Assembly: GCA_037349105.1 (NCBI GenBank)
Contig: JAYJMM010000022.1
Span: 682,001-746,000, forward strand
DNA from: Limnomonas spitsbergensis
Taxonomy: Eukaryota; Chlorophyta; Chlorophyceae; Chlamydomonadales
DNA: 64,000 nucleotides
Direction of reading: 5' to 3'
Numbering within the stretch: position 1 is the stretch's first letter; the number at the start of each line of letters is the position of its first letter. Made by a program: the position numbers and the translations under genes. This document shows, piece by piece, positions 45,801 to 56,884 of the stretch. The notes under the pieces were generated by a model, which was given only the letters and a program-made list of their open reading frames with translations, ran no database searches and had not been told where the DNA came from.

Positions 45801-48800
45801 TGGAAGCAGCCCTAAACAGTCATTACAATGGATACCCAGAGGTGCTCCAGGCCTGAGGAGCAGAGAGGGTGTGGAAAGGGCACATGTCTGAACTTGACAA
45901 CTGTGCTGGGGACTGCCACCAGTGTGCAAAAGCGTGGCGCATCGTCCTGGAGGTTGTGAAGGATGGTGGCTCAATGCTATCAGTGCTGTGCAATTGCCGT
46001 AATTCAGACACTGTGTAAGTAATCACGGTCCCTTGCGGGTAAAAGTAGGTATGTTTTTCTTGTAATTACGGTGACTGAAACTCAGCCACGTAATTTAGCC
46101 ACCGTAAGGACCGTAATCGGCACAGTGCTGAATGCTATGCTTGTGGCTTATCCTGTGCTGCCTGTTATAATCTGCCCACCCTAGGCTGCCTCCTGTGTGC
46201 TGCCTGTGTCCCCTGCACTGCCAAGTGACCATGCCCGCTCTTTTATATATGCCTGTGTGTCTGCCTGTGTGTCCCCTATCTACAGGCAAGCTGGATGTGC
46301 AGATGGCCACTGTGACCCGTCACGTGCAGCAGCTGATGAAGAAGATGCCCCAGGACATCAGCCCGTTGAACCTGGAGGAGTTGCGCCGAGTGAAGGGTGT
46401 GCTGGTGGATCTAGAGCAGAAGGCAGACACACTCAGGTGGGTAGGTCTGGTTGGGGAGCAAACCCTAGGTGGTGGGCAGGGAGCCAGGACATCAGGCCTT
46501 TGAATCTGGACGAGCTGCGCAGGGTGAAAAGGGGGGGTGGGGCTGGTGGATCTAGAGTAGGAGGCAGGCACACTCAGGAGGGTAGATCCGGTGTTTCCTT
46601 TTACGTGACTCAGCTACATGTCTGCTACAGTCTGGCCTCTTGCCAGAAGCCCTATTTGTGGCCAGCTATACTGCTTTGGCCACAAGTTGCAGGGCGGCCT
46701 GCCATAGGTGGACTTGTTGCCAACAAAATAAGCACTGGGTGGACCCGGTGGGCAAACCTTGAACCCAGGACGTCCCGCCCAAGTGCATGGGGGACTGAGG
46801 GGTGGGAGGCTGTTAATCTTTGGATTGTTTTTTAACAGTGTGAGGAATAGGTGTGTGTGGTTTGCCCAGAAGGGGCATTGTTTTTAGTAATAAGATGTTT
46901 TAAATGAAGCAGGCACTCAGGGAATCTTTCTCAAAAAATAATATGCACATGTTTGTTTCATTTTTTATTTCCGGGGAATGCGTTTTGGATTACCGTGACA
47001 CTTTCCCCTCTGGGGTCCTGTTTCCTGCATCCTGGGCATCCTGGGTCCCTGTGCATGTCCCTACCGCTGCTGCCCCCCTGCTTTAGGAACATGTTGGAGG
47101 AGTTGATGGACGACGAGGACGAGCTACGGGAGCTCAACCTCACGAGCCGACCCAGGCGCGAGGAGAGACGGCGACAGAGGGAGAGAGAAAGGCTAGAGCG
47201 CGAGCTAGAGAGGTACGGGGGGGGGAGCAGTTTGTCGATAGTCCTTTTCTGACCACTGTCATGAGCCTGAAGCCTTGCACATAGCTTTAAATATCTTTTC
47301 CTTGGGTATGCAGTTATTTCTGCATCCCAGCCGCTCAGGCGGTCAATCGCACAGGACGCTTCACGTTTGGGCAAAGGTGGCTGACGCTTCTAGTCCTTTC
47401 AATGATCGATTGGTTTATTTTGAACAGCAACGAAGTGGGAATGAGGCAAAGGAAGCACCGGTATTGTGATTTTATTGTGTGTTGAAGGGCCACCCGTAGA
47501 TTTGAATAGCCCTCCCTTGGGTATGAATTAATAATCATTTTGATGCCTCAGGGCTTTTAACCTGTACCCAAACCAGAGACCAAAACACTAGATCCCCGAC
47601 AGTTACTGGCGTCGACATAATCGATCATAAGTGTCTTTGTGTATCCCGCACGAACCCTTGTGTTATGCTGTCATTGTAAGGGAAGGCAAAGCATATCTAC
47701 AAAAGTGAATACTAAAACAAATGTACTGGTAGATGATTATAAATGAAGCTATGTTGAGGCAGAAATCCATTAGAAAGATGCGCCACAAACAGTACGGTTA
47801 TACAGTACCCTAGTACCCTGCACCCTACACCCTGAACCTGGAAGTTAATGTCTTTATTAGCCTGTCGACTCCTGTGTCTGCCTTTTGTAACCTTACAGGG
47901 CCCAAGAAGTTCGAGAGGAAATCGAGGAGTCTGTGGGCAGCTGGCGGAAGTTGCAGAATGACGGCCCAGACTCCGGGGTCGATAAAGCAGCAGGTGCTGC
48001 CAGCAGTGCTCAAAGCAGCAACAAGAACAATAATGGCAATGGAGCAGGCGCGTCAGGAGGGAATGGAGTGGCGGGAATGGCAGGCGCGGAGTGGGAGCTT
48101 GGCCCCGGAGGAATGCCCATGAGCTCGCAAAATATTAGCTCCGCAGCCGCCAAGGCGAGCGGCAAGCCCTCAGGCTACCCCAAGGTGAATGGCACTGTAC
48201 CGCGCAGCTTCCGAGGAGAAGGGATGTATGCTTCGCTGCAGTTGGAGATGGAGCAGAGCGGCAGGAGCCATCTCCTGCAGCCGTCTAACGCATCTGGCGC
48301 CGCAGCCGCGACGCCGCAGCCGCCCGCCCCATCGAACCTATCCCCTGAGCAGCGCAAGCAGCGCGTGCAGGACCTGCGCGCTAAGTTCGACAGAGTGCGC
48401 CTTCTGGAGCTTCGCTCAAAGTTCAACTGGGCGGACCGCGAGCGACGCGAAGATAAGGACGACAAGGATGGCGGAGGCCGCGACCAGCGCCGCAGCCGCG
48501 GCACCTCGGACCGTGACGATTCTACGAGTGGGGAGCGGGATGAGTGGATCAGCAGACTGGAGGGAAGCAATGATGATATCCAGGAGGCGCAGGAGGCACT
48601 GGAGGAGATGGTGGAGGCTGAGGAGGAGGAGCAGGAGGTGGAGGAGGTGGAGGACCTGCTGGAGTATTACCTGCAGCGTGCCTCCACTACGCAGGATGAA
48701 GCAGAACGGCTGCTGGCAGGTGAGGGAGCAGGGGCCAACCAGGGGGACAGGGGGGCAGGGGGCAGGGGGCGACTGGGAGGGTTGGGGGACAGGGGCAACA

Positions 48801-51800
48801 AGGATGCAGGAAAGGGTGGAGCGGCGGCTGCCAGGTGAGTAAGGGTAGAGTGTGACGGGAAGGGAGCACACGTGTAGATTCAGGAGGCCCCAAGGATCAG
48901 GGGGGGAGCACAGGGGTGGATGTAGGGGGCAGGAGGGGGCACGGGTAGATTTAGGAGGCCCCAAGGATCAGGGGTGGGGCACAGGGGTGGATGTAGGGGG
49001 GCAGGAGGGGGCACGGGTAGATTTAGGAGGCCCCAAGGATCAGGGGGGGAGCACAGGGGGGGATGTAGGGGGCAGGAGGGGGCACGGGTAGATTTAGGAG
49101 GCCCCTAGGATCAGGGGGGGAGCACAGGGGTGGATGTAGGGGGCAGGAGGGGGCACGGGTAGATTTAGGAGGCCCCTAGGATCAGGGGGGGAGCACAGGG
49201 GTGGATGTAGGGGGCAGGAGGGGGCACGGGTAGATTTAGGAGGCCCCAAGGATCAGGGGGGGAGCACAGGGGTGGATGTAGGGGGGCAGGAGGGGGCACG
49301 GGTAGATTCAGGAGGCCCCAAGGATCAGGGGGGGAGCACAGGGGTGGATGTAGGGGGCAGGAGGGGGCACGGGTAGATTTAGGAGGCCCCAAGGATCAGG
49401 GGGGGAGCACAGGGGTGGATGTAGGGGGCAGGAGGGGGCACGGGTAGATTTAGGAGGCCCCAAGGATCAGGGGTGGGGCACAGGGGTGGATGTAGGGGGG
49501 CAGGAGGGGGCACGGGTAGATTTAGGAGGCCCCAAGGATCAGGGGGGGAGCACAGGGGGGGATGTAGGGGGCAGGAGGGGGCACGGGTAGATTTAGGAGG
49601 CCCCTAGGATCAGGGGGGGAGCACAGGGGTGGATGTAGGGGGCAGGAGGGGGCACGGGTAGATTTAGGAGGCCCCAAGGATCAGGGGTGGGGCACAGGGG
49701 TGGATGTAGGGGGGCAGGAGGGGGCACGGGTAGATTTAGGAGGCCCCAAGGATCAGGGGGGGAGCACAGGGGGGGATGTAGGGGGCAGGAGGGGGCACGG
49801 GTAGATTTAGGAGGCCCCTAGGATCAGGGGGGGAGCACAGGGGTGGATGTAGGGGGCAGGAGGGGGCACGGGTTGATTTAGGAGGCCCCTAGGATCAGGG
49901 GGGGAGCACAGGGGTGGATGTAGGGGGCAGGAGGGGGCACGGGTAGATTTAGGAGGCCCCAAGGATCAGGGGGGGAGCACAGGGGTGGATGTAGGGGGGC
50001 AGGAGGGGGCACGGGTAGATTCAGGAGGCCCCAAGGATCAGGGGGGGAGCACAGGGGTGGATGTAGGGGGCAGGAGGGGGCACGGGTAGATTTAGGAGGC
50101 CCCAAGGATCAGGGGGGGAGCACAGGGGTGGATGTAGGGGGCAGGAGGGGGCACGGGTAGATTTAGGAGGCCCCAAGGATCAGGGGGGGAGCACAGGGGT
50201 GGATGTAGGGGGGCAGGAGGGGGCACGGGTAGATTCAGGAGGCCCCAAGGATCAGGGGTGGGGCACAGGGGTGGATGTAGGGGGGCAGGAGGGGGCACGG
50301 GTAGATTTAGGAGGCCCCAAGGATCAGGGGTGGGGCACAGGGGTGGATGTAGGGGGGCAGGAGGGGGCACGGGTAGATTTAGGAGGCCCCTAGGATCAGG
50401 GGGGGGCACAGGGGGGGATGTAGGGGGCAGGAGGGGGCACGGGTAGATTCAGGAGGCCCCAAGGATCAGGGGGGGAGCACAGGGGTGGATGTAGGGGGGC
50501 AGGAGGGGGCACGGGTAGATTTAGGAGGCCCCTAGGATCAGGGGGGGAGCACAGGGGTGGATGTAGGGGGGCAGGAGGGGGCACGGGTAGATTTAGGAGG
50601 CCCCAAGGATCAGGGGGGGAGCACAGGGGTGGATGTAGGGGGGCAGGAGGGGGCACGGGTAGATTTAGGAGGCCCCAAGGATCAGGGGGGGAGCACAGGG
50701 TTGGATGTAGGGGGGCAGGAGGGGGCACGGGTAGATTTAGGAGGCCCCAAGGATCAGGGGGGGAGCACAGGGGTGGATGTAGGGGGCAGGAGGGGGCACG
50801 GGTAGGTTTAGGGGGGCTCGAGGAGGAGTGGAGGAGCACAGAGGGTATAGATGTAGATGAGAGGGGCAGGTGGGGAATAGGGGCACATGCAGATGCAGGC
50901 GTGAGCATGGGGTCTCGGGCAGGGGACTCAAGCAAGGGTTTAAAGGAGGGCACTGGGAAGCTGTGGGAAGGCACTCGGTATCTGACAGTGTGACAAGCTT
51001 GTTTTTTCAAACTGCGTGGTATATTTGAATTCAAAAGCTGTTCATGGCAGGGCTCAAGTTCAAATACCGAAATACGGTATCGAGTTCAGTTTGTCCTTTC
51101 TTGACACGAGGGTTGGGGTATTGCTTCAGAGAATCAGAGCCCCTTCCATGATTGATCTGAAGATGTGGATGAGAGGTTATCTCCGCCCCTCCGCTGCCTG
51201 CTGTAAGAGAATGCACATGGGTGAGGGACCAACGCAGCAGAGGATAGCCAGGATTCAGGGAATGTGTCAAGCAGGGGACACAAAGCACCCAAAGTGCTGA
51301 AATGGGTGTGGTTGATGAACCTTGAGTTTTGTCGGGACGGTGTGGTAATATGACCCGTGGTCATCCCTGATCCCTTTGCCCCAGGCAACCAGGTGTTTGG
51401 GATTGAGCAGTCCCCCCTGCTGCCGAGTCTTGTCCCTTTTTTCTTGAAGTGCCCGACCTCAACACCGGTCCGAGGAGCACTTAAACTTGACCGGCCTGCG
51501 AACGGCGGCATCATCAGCACGACTTGCTGCATCAGACCTCAAGGCTGGCGTGGTGACATACTGGTGTAGCAGCATTCTAGCCTGAATACCCTCAAGGTAA
51601 ACCATGCATTCGTCTCCTTCCCACAGGAGCTCGTGACCTGGAGGAGTCCATCGGCGTCTCGCTCAGCGCCCGGCGCTATGAAGTGAACCGCCTGGAGCTG
51701 ACGCTGGCCATCGGCAGCTTCTCAGCCACGCTGGGGGCCATGGTGGCTGGCATCTTTGGCATGAACATGCGGAGCCAGCTGGAGGCCAGCGTGATGAGCT

Positions 51801-51889
51801 TCTGGGGGATAGGCGTCGCGATCGTGCTGGGCTGCCTGGCCATATTCACCGCCATCCTGAAGTACACTCAGAGAAGGCGCATTTTGTAG
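42860..51889 (+). CDS. CorA/MRS2-type Mg2+ transporter, 8 exons, 721 aa
   Basis: Predicted pentameric Mg2+ channel of an organelle membrane. The C-terminus has two membrane helices (about 657-678 and 693-715) with GMN at 679-681, the family's selectivity motif, in GIFGMNMRSQLE. The soluble part has family landmarks: RDLRRIDLS, PPPFELEVVEAAL, an ELMDDEDELRELNLTSR segment and VEDLLEYYLQ. The N-terminal ~75 residues are basic and Ser/Pro-rich, like a plastid or mitochondrial presequence; the destination is not decided. A long insert (about 375-600), Gly/Asn/Ala-rich then charged, makes it larger than usual (~400-450 aa). Exons: 42860-43204, 43718-43902, 44738-44914, 45573-45670, 46286-46436, 47087-47212, 47899-48719, 51627-51889; total 2166 nt, in frame throughout. 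Exon 3 ends at a GC donor. Its 3' end converges on the phosphatase gene. Confidence 0.93.
43610..43652 (+). repeat. copy of Mg2+ transporter exon 2 5' region
   Basis: TGGACAGATCCGGGCAGGCT-AGGCAGATTTATGC matches the coding TGGACAGATCCGGGAAGGCT-AGGCAGGTGTATGC 112 bp downstream (43728-43761), with few mismatches. Confidence 0.92.
43978..44125 (+). repeat. copies of Mg2+ transporter exon 2 donor edge
   Basis: GATGTCATCCTGTTCCGCAG then GGGTCAGGTGAGACAAG repeats the exon 2 end (AACGTCATCCTGCTCTGCCT … GGTTAGGTGAGC). A 72-bp direct repeat (GTCAGGTGAGACAAGTGCTT at 44008 and 44080) follows. Just upstream (43930-43980), GGAACATGCAATAT occurs three times, followed by a GGAACATGAAGGAT variant. Confidence 0.82.
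44236..44562 (+). repeat. 18-bp minisatellite in Mg2+ transporter intron 2
   Basis: About 18 copies of GCATGCAGTACATCCTGG, some as GCATGCAGTGCATTCCGG. The 18-bp unit keeps all frames open, giving false ORFs on both strands (for example repeating GMQYIL). Each unit contains the palindrome GCATGC. Confidence 0.95.
44915..44916 (+). other. GC-AG intron donor (Mg2+ transporter exon 3)
   Basis: Exon 3 ends ATGAACAG|GCAAGG. Phase 2 joins to exon 4 at 45573 to give …NRYYQNYQ. No GT donor fits the frame. Confidence 0.8.
45255..45365 (-). repeat. dispersed short repeat copy
   Basis: GGGCCGATGGGTACCAAACC-TGG, GGCCTGGGCAGCAGGGCTTG and TGCATGAGGTCC match the inverted family members. Confidence 0.6.
46482..46590 (+). 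pseudogene. duplicated, broken copy of Mg2+ transporter exon 5
   Basis: Intronic copy of the last ~100 bp of exon 5 (original about 46346-46448): DIRPLNLDELRRVK… instead of DISPLNLEELRRVK…. It includes CTGGTGGATCTAGAGTAGGA, where CAG has become the stop TAG, plus a small frameshifting change in a G-run. The donor position has become CACTCAGGAGGG, losing the GT. A decaying pseudo-exon, not part of the mRNA. Confidence 0.92.
46605..46730 (+). repeat. dispersed short repeat copy
   Basis: GTGACTCAGCTACATGTCTG, GGCCTCTTGCCAGAAGCC and CTGCTTTGGCCACAAG align with the reference copy; the TTTGGTCC part is missing. Directly follows the pseudo-exon. Confidence 0.75.
48800..48846 (+). repeat. copy of Mg2+ transporter exon 7 donor edge
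   Basis: GATGCAGGAAAGGGTGGAGC then GGCGGCTGCCAGGTGAGT resembles the exon 7 end (GATGAAGCAGAACGGCTGCT-GGCAG|GTGAGG) 120 bp upstream. The duplicate retains a good donor, so a longer exon ending at 48834 is conceivable. It would change the frame into exon 8. Confidence 0.7.
48863..50818 (+). repeat. ~71-72 bp G-rich minisatellite, about 27 copies
   Basis: Unit: AGGGGTGGATGTAGGGGGCA, GGAGGGGGCACGGGTAGATT, TAGGAGGCCCCAAGGATCAG, GGGGGGAGCAC. Variants (CCAAGG/CCTAGG, GGTGGGGC, extra G) recur in blocks, indicating higher-order duplication. It fills most of the 2.9-kb intron before the last exon. The display of open frames on both strands is a repeat effect. The remainder of the intron (50819-51626) shows nothing notable. 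Confidence 0.97.
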
Positions 51890-52275
51890 ATCTAGTCCGA
51901 ATCTGTCCGTATGAGCACACATGCCAAGCAAGGGCTCAGGCTTCTGCTCCAGCCTCACTAATATTATTTTATTACTTTTACGTCCAAAGTCCCAGGGCTT
52001 GTCCGAGTATTCTTAACCTTTCATGCGGGCCAACCAGCTCGAAAACATTGCATGGTCCTGGAGGGTGCAGTGCCTGTGCAACCCTTCTAAATTGCAACCC
52101 TATCGCCACATGTTAAAATGATGGCATTTTTGCATGCCCTGTTATGTGATATGTTACCGGTACTGGTATGCCTCTAATAAATAAGCAGTTAATTTCCATG
52201 CCCTGCAGTTGAGCACCGCAATCGTTGTCAGACAATGCCAACGGCCACGTCCTCATTTAACTTCCACAGTAAACT

Positions 52276-52280
52276 TGTAA
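52276..52280 (+). terminator. possible poly(A) signal of the Mg2+ transporter
   Basis: TGTAA in CTTGTAATATTC, 387 bp after the stop codon. An AATAAA-like block lies at about 52176. 51890-52431 is the convergent 3'-3' interval with the phosphatase gene and has no other gene. Confidence 0.4.
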
Positions 52281-52431
52281 TATTCGTGAGCCATGCCCCA
52301 ATCGCTCAACCCAGTTTATACATTTGCCTTGAATCACACATTCCCCACATTTCTTAGCTTCCTCACGGAACATCCCCACCAAGAATTAAAAGTAAGCTGG
52401 GCTACGGCTACATAGCCCTGAGCTTTTCTCT

Positions 52432-55400
52432 TCATGCAGCCACCTTCTGCCCCGTCAGCGCCTGTTTTGCACTGAGGAGGTCGCTGAGCTGTGTCATGTA
52501 GTAGTCTGGAATGATCTTGTTATCGGGACTCAGGAGCGTTGCCTCGTCAGTCACACCTGGAGGAACGGGTAGGAATACTTGGGTTAGTTCCAACTGGTAA
52601 CTGCTGCAGGAAATGGGAAGTGGCAGCCAGGCATGTCAAATTGGTGAGTGCCTTGTCAGGTAAGCTGCAGTGATCCTTTCAGTGCATGAAACTAGCTTCA
52701 GCAGGCCACAGGGGCCATGGGGGACCAAGCCTTGACCTGCTGACAGCCGATGGACGAAGCAGCAGGGCTTGCTGCTCCAGGCTGCTCCAGGCTGGCTGCC
52801 CCACGGCCAGAGGCCGTGACGTAGCAGTAATTTAGCTGAAGCACCCTAACATTGACAGTGCCAAAGCTGTACCTGACAGCACCAGGGCGGTCGTCAGGCC
52901 GCCATTCTTGCCAAACATGATGTCCGTGTCCAGGCGGTCTCCAACCTGTTGTTGAGAAAGGCACAGCCGATCAAATTGTGCGAAGGCAGATCAATCAAAG
53001 GTGCAATGGACACACATTGATTTCATGAATGCCGAGGCATGTCAATCTAATAAGGTATGACAGACACACAAATGATGAAATGACCAAATGAGATATGAGT
53101 AATTTCAATAAGAGATTAAGAAGCCAATCAAATTAAAGATCCTCTGGATCAAAAAATGCACATGGCTTTCAACAAGGGTGGGAACCAGACATTCAAATGA
53201 TTTTCAACAGCCAGGCCATGACACAGTAGGGTTGTCCCAGCATGCGAATCTAATCCCATGGCTCCCCCCTCCCCCCGGGGTCCCACCATGCAGATCTGGT
53301 CCTTCTTGAGGTTGAAGGTGGTGGCAATGTTCTCCAGCATGAAGTCTGAGGGCTTGCCAACCACTAGGGGCTCCCGTTTGCAGGATCCTACAATGGCGCC
53401 CACCATGGCACCGTTGCCTGAGGGGGGAAGAGAAATGCACCAGAGGGGAGTACAGTCACACAGAAGGGGAGAAGGGGGATGCATAAGAGAAATAGAGGCT
53501 GGCAGGCATGAACACCACAGAAGCTATATGTCCCTTGGAACCAACTTCATCAAAACCGTTTGCACGCTAAGTTCGACGCACCAGCCCACTCCCGCACATC
53601 TTAATCCACAATCCCACTCAGTTACCAGACCTTCACCCTGAACCCAAAACACACCAACCCACTCCTACACGTCTGTCAGTTCCAAACCCTGAACCCACAA
53701 TCTAACTAGTTCGCGTCTGCCAGACCTTTGCCCTCAACCCCAAACGCACCGGCCCACTCCTGCGCGTCAGTGAGATGCGTGACTGCATCCCTGTTGGTGG
53801 CGATGAAGAGGCAGCCGGGGTTTTCACGGATGCACAGCGTTGCGTACTGAACCTTGTAGTAGTTGAGATGACGGTCAAAGCCCACGACCACAGCACCAAC
53901 CTGCAGGAGTGATTCAAATACAGCAACTTAGCACGGGTACGGCAATGCTGGGGCCCAAAATTCTCGCAGAAGCTGACATGTCATTTGCATGAAGGGACGT
54001 TTAAAATACAACAACTCTAAGGTGCGGCACTGCCGTGGTCCTAGAATCTTGTAGTAGCTCACACGTCGGTCAGAGCTGAACACCACAGCTTCAAAGCTGC
54101 AAACCAAAGTCAAAGCTCCCATATTGAGGGAAGTAATTTGTTGTCCCTTTGTTTTCTATTTCTTGTCGCAGGCACCTTTAGGAGTAAAAATCATACAAAC
54201 GACCACTCAGTACTGGTACAGTGGGCGCATGTGTATCTGGCATAAGGCAGGGGCTGCAGTTCCAGGGAGCCTGGCTGCTGGGCTCCCCCAGAGCCATGAA
54301 GCCACACCAGATAACATGCAAACTAATCTGCATGCTGCTTGCTTTAAAACTATCCCCCCCGACACTCACATCCTTATCATGCTCCATGAACTCGCCCGGC
54401 CCCAGCTTGACCTTCTTATCGCCATCGCTAGGCCCACCCAGGTGGGAGATGCCCTTGAGATCCAGCTCCTGCAGGATGCCCTCCTCGCCAATAACATACA
54501 CCTGGAGTTAAATATGACAGGATAGGGTCAAATATTCGATGCAGGGGATAATGGCCTACAAACAGGATTGAGCACTACAGAAGGGGGGTTTAGGGTTGCC
54601 CTGGATGGGGATGCAGCTGTGAGGGAATATCGAGACGGTCATATGAGAGGATATGAGACTATGCGCCTGCAAGCATGCGAGATATTCACTTGAGATAAAG
54701 AGTGTTATACACCACCACTTGTGCCCTACGGCCTGCCTGAAAGCATGCGAGATATTCACTTGAGATAAAGAGTGTTATACACCACCACTTGTGCCCTACG
54801 ACCCGCCTCAGACAATCCAGTTAACAGCTGTATGTTTCAAAACTGAATGGTTCCTGGTAGTCATGCACGGGTTACAATGTAGGCCTTCTTCACTGTTTTT
54901 TTTTGTGGTTCAACTACATTTCAGACACAGCCAGCAGTGCTTGGTTGCTTGCACCACCGGCCGTAGGCAGGTCCAGGTTTGGTCCCCATCGGCCCAGCGA
55001 GGGCAGCCCAGCCCCCCATGTCAGCTCCCTAGGTAGATACGTCTGATGTGTATTCCAATAGACACTGACCTTCTTCTTGAAATCAATTGAGTCCAGGTAG
55101 GCGGCAGCTGCGAAAGATGATGAGTAGATCTCCTCCTGGAGGCCAGATCAGAGGAGACGTTCGCAATCAGAACTGACATAAGAACCCGTGATTACATTTT
55201 TGTGAATGGAAATGTGTGGATTGCAGAGGAAATACTCCTTCAGATTCAATGGATGAGAGATTTGTCAACATTTTTTTTTAAGAACATAGATATGTGCGTT
55301 GGCATCTGCCCAGGTTACTGACCCTGAAATATCGCTAAATAATTTAAAATATCATAAATCACAGCATCATAAATGCACTGCCCCATCCGCCGAGCATAAT

Positions 55401-56177
55401 TGTGCAGCATAGTAGATATCTATCAGCCTCACCGCATTAATGTTAAGGCCGAGAGATGTGAACTTGTTCAGATATCCAGCTCGGGACTTGGTGGAGTTGT
55501 TTGTCACAAAGAACAGCCTTTTGCCCTGGTGCATGTTTGCGCATGGGCAAAAATGAGATAAAGGAAAAACATAATCATTAAAGGAGCACCATTTTTCCTT
55601 GTAATGATGGCTGGGCAGCAACTACCAGCATGGAGTTAAGGCAGCGCGGCACAGGTCACATGGCATACTTTGCATGGGCAGCACACAAAACAGCTTTGTT
55701 CTAGCTTACCAGGCTGCGCAACAGAGCCAGTGTTTCAGGAACGCCTTCAATCACGGAATCTCCCCTCCAGATCACTCCTGTCGTAAAGATTTGAATTCCC
55801 GTTCAGGAGATTCGTGGAGGAGGTGGCTGAGTGGTCACAGCACACCATCCAGGGGGTCGCAACTCACCATCGCAGTCGAATATGAAGCACTCTACTTTGT
55901 TAATGAGGTCAACCTTGTCCTTCTCATCGGCTTTTCTATCTACGCACGGTGAACGGTGGATGAGTGGGTCGAGGACCCGGCATTCGAAGAGTCATAACAA
56001 AAGAAGTGTCTGCAATGCGCGAAAGTCTGCAATGCTTTGAACGAAGGACTCACGTTGAGTCATTGCCTTGCAAACTACCGCCCCTAGGCGCTGAGGTTTG
56101 CAGGTGGGGCCGTTGCGTAGCGACCTGCACTGCTGTGTCCTTGAAGTAACGACGTTGCGGTGAAGTGCAAATGCCAT
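52432..56177 (-). CDS. phosphoglycolate phosphatase, plastid-targeted, 10 exons, 344 aa
   Basis: HAD-superfamily enzyme that dephosphorylates 2-phosphoglycolate, the first step of photorespiratory salvage in the chloroplast stroma. Catalytic motifs: nucleophile D63 and D65 in FIFDCDG, TNNSTKSR (96-103), K257 in VVGKP, D282 and D287 in VGDRLDTD. The cap domain includes VYVIGEEGILQEL and AVVVGFDRHLNYYK. The first ~40 residues (MAFALHRNVVTSRTQQ…VVCKA) are basic and Ser/Thr-rich, like a transit peptide. Exons in gene order: 56177-56054, 55939-55868, 55777-55710, 55525-55433, 55135-55070, 54501-54370, 53900-53750, 53417-53287, 52945-52873, 52556-52432; total 1035 nt, in frame. Length fits plant/algal PGP with transit peptide. 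Confidence 0.96.
52690..52855 (-). repeat. dispersed short repeat copy
   Basis: GGGGACCAAGCCTTGACCTG, AGCAGCAGGGCTTGCTGC, GGCCAGAGGCCGTGACGTAG and AATTTAGCTGAAGC. Lies in the last intron of the phosphatase gene. Confidence 0.7.
53935..54110 (-). repeat. decayed copy of phosphatase exon 7 5' edge with tandem intron duplication
   Basis: On the minus strand 54110-54048 reads AVVFSSDRRVSYYK, mirroring AVVVGFDRHLNYYK at the start of the real exon (53900-53750). Adjacent intron sequence is also duplicated at ~75 bp spacing (AAATACAGCAACTTAGCACG versus AAATACAACAACTCTAAGGT). Confidence 0.75.
54671..54810. repeat. 70-bp direct tandem duplication
   Basis: AAGCATGCGAGATATTCACT starts at 54671 and again at 54741. 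The two 70-bp copies are almost identical, so the duplication is recent. Intronic in the phosphatase gene. Confidence 0.97.
54900..55018 (+). repeat. dispersed short repeat copy
   Basis: GTGGTTCAACTACATTTCAG … GGCAGGTCCAGGTTTGGTCC-CCATCGGCCC. Well-preserved 3' part. Confidence 0.7.
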
Positions 56178-56884
56178 TGTCAACAAACTCAATCAGCGCA
56201 AACCTCCTACCCTGTCCCTACCCCTATCTTATACACAAAACCGTTTGGCAACCGTTTAAGCAACGGCTCACAACTCATCACGTATTCTAGATGCCCCACG
56301 GCAGTAGCCTACGCGGCAGTGCGGCACCAGCACGGTCACAGAGGACACGTTTCCCGGACAGGCAATCAAGCACAATGCACTTCGTCATTGTGCAATGATC
56401 AGAGAACCGCATCTTTCACTGGGAATCACCACACGTCAAGGGTGCTGTACGACTTCAGTTCCCAACATTGTTTACTTCGGAGCACTTTGCTATAATGCAG
56501 CGATTTCCAGCAGACACTGCCTGTCCAGGTGGTGGGTCACCCAGGACTGAATGACTCCTTCTAGCATGATCCCAGAGGAAGGAAAGAGGTCGACAGGGGA
56601 GAGAGTCCCTGTTACACGCGGGCCGACCATGCAGGCGGTACAGTCTGCATGCACTTCCCACGGAAGGCCTTTTGAGGTTAGTGTTGGTTGATGAGTCACG
56701 CCCAATCGATTATCTTCAAGCTTCTTGGGTTCCATGCCCACAAAAGAGGATGGCATGGTTGCAAACAATGCATGGCTGTACATGGCAGGTATAATTGAAC
56801 ATGCTCTCCTCCTTCCAGGTCCACGCGACTGAGTGTTAAACATGACCCAGTGGGTGTACACCATTCAAACCATTCATTGCATGA

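Noticed and set aside
48863..50818. CRISPR-like array
   Set aside because: Units are contiguous without unique spacers, in a eukaryotic intron; a minisatellite.
50396..51034. 212-codon minus-strand Pro-rich ORF
   Set aside because: Translation of the G-rich minisatellite; no independent support.
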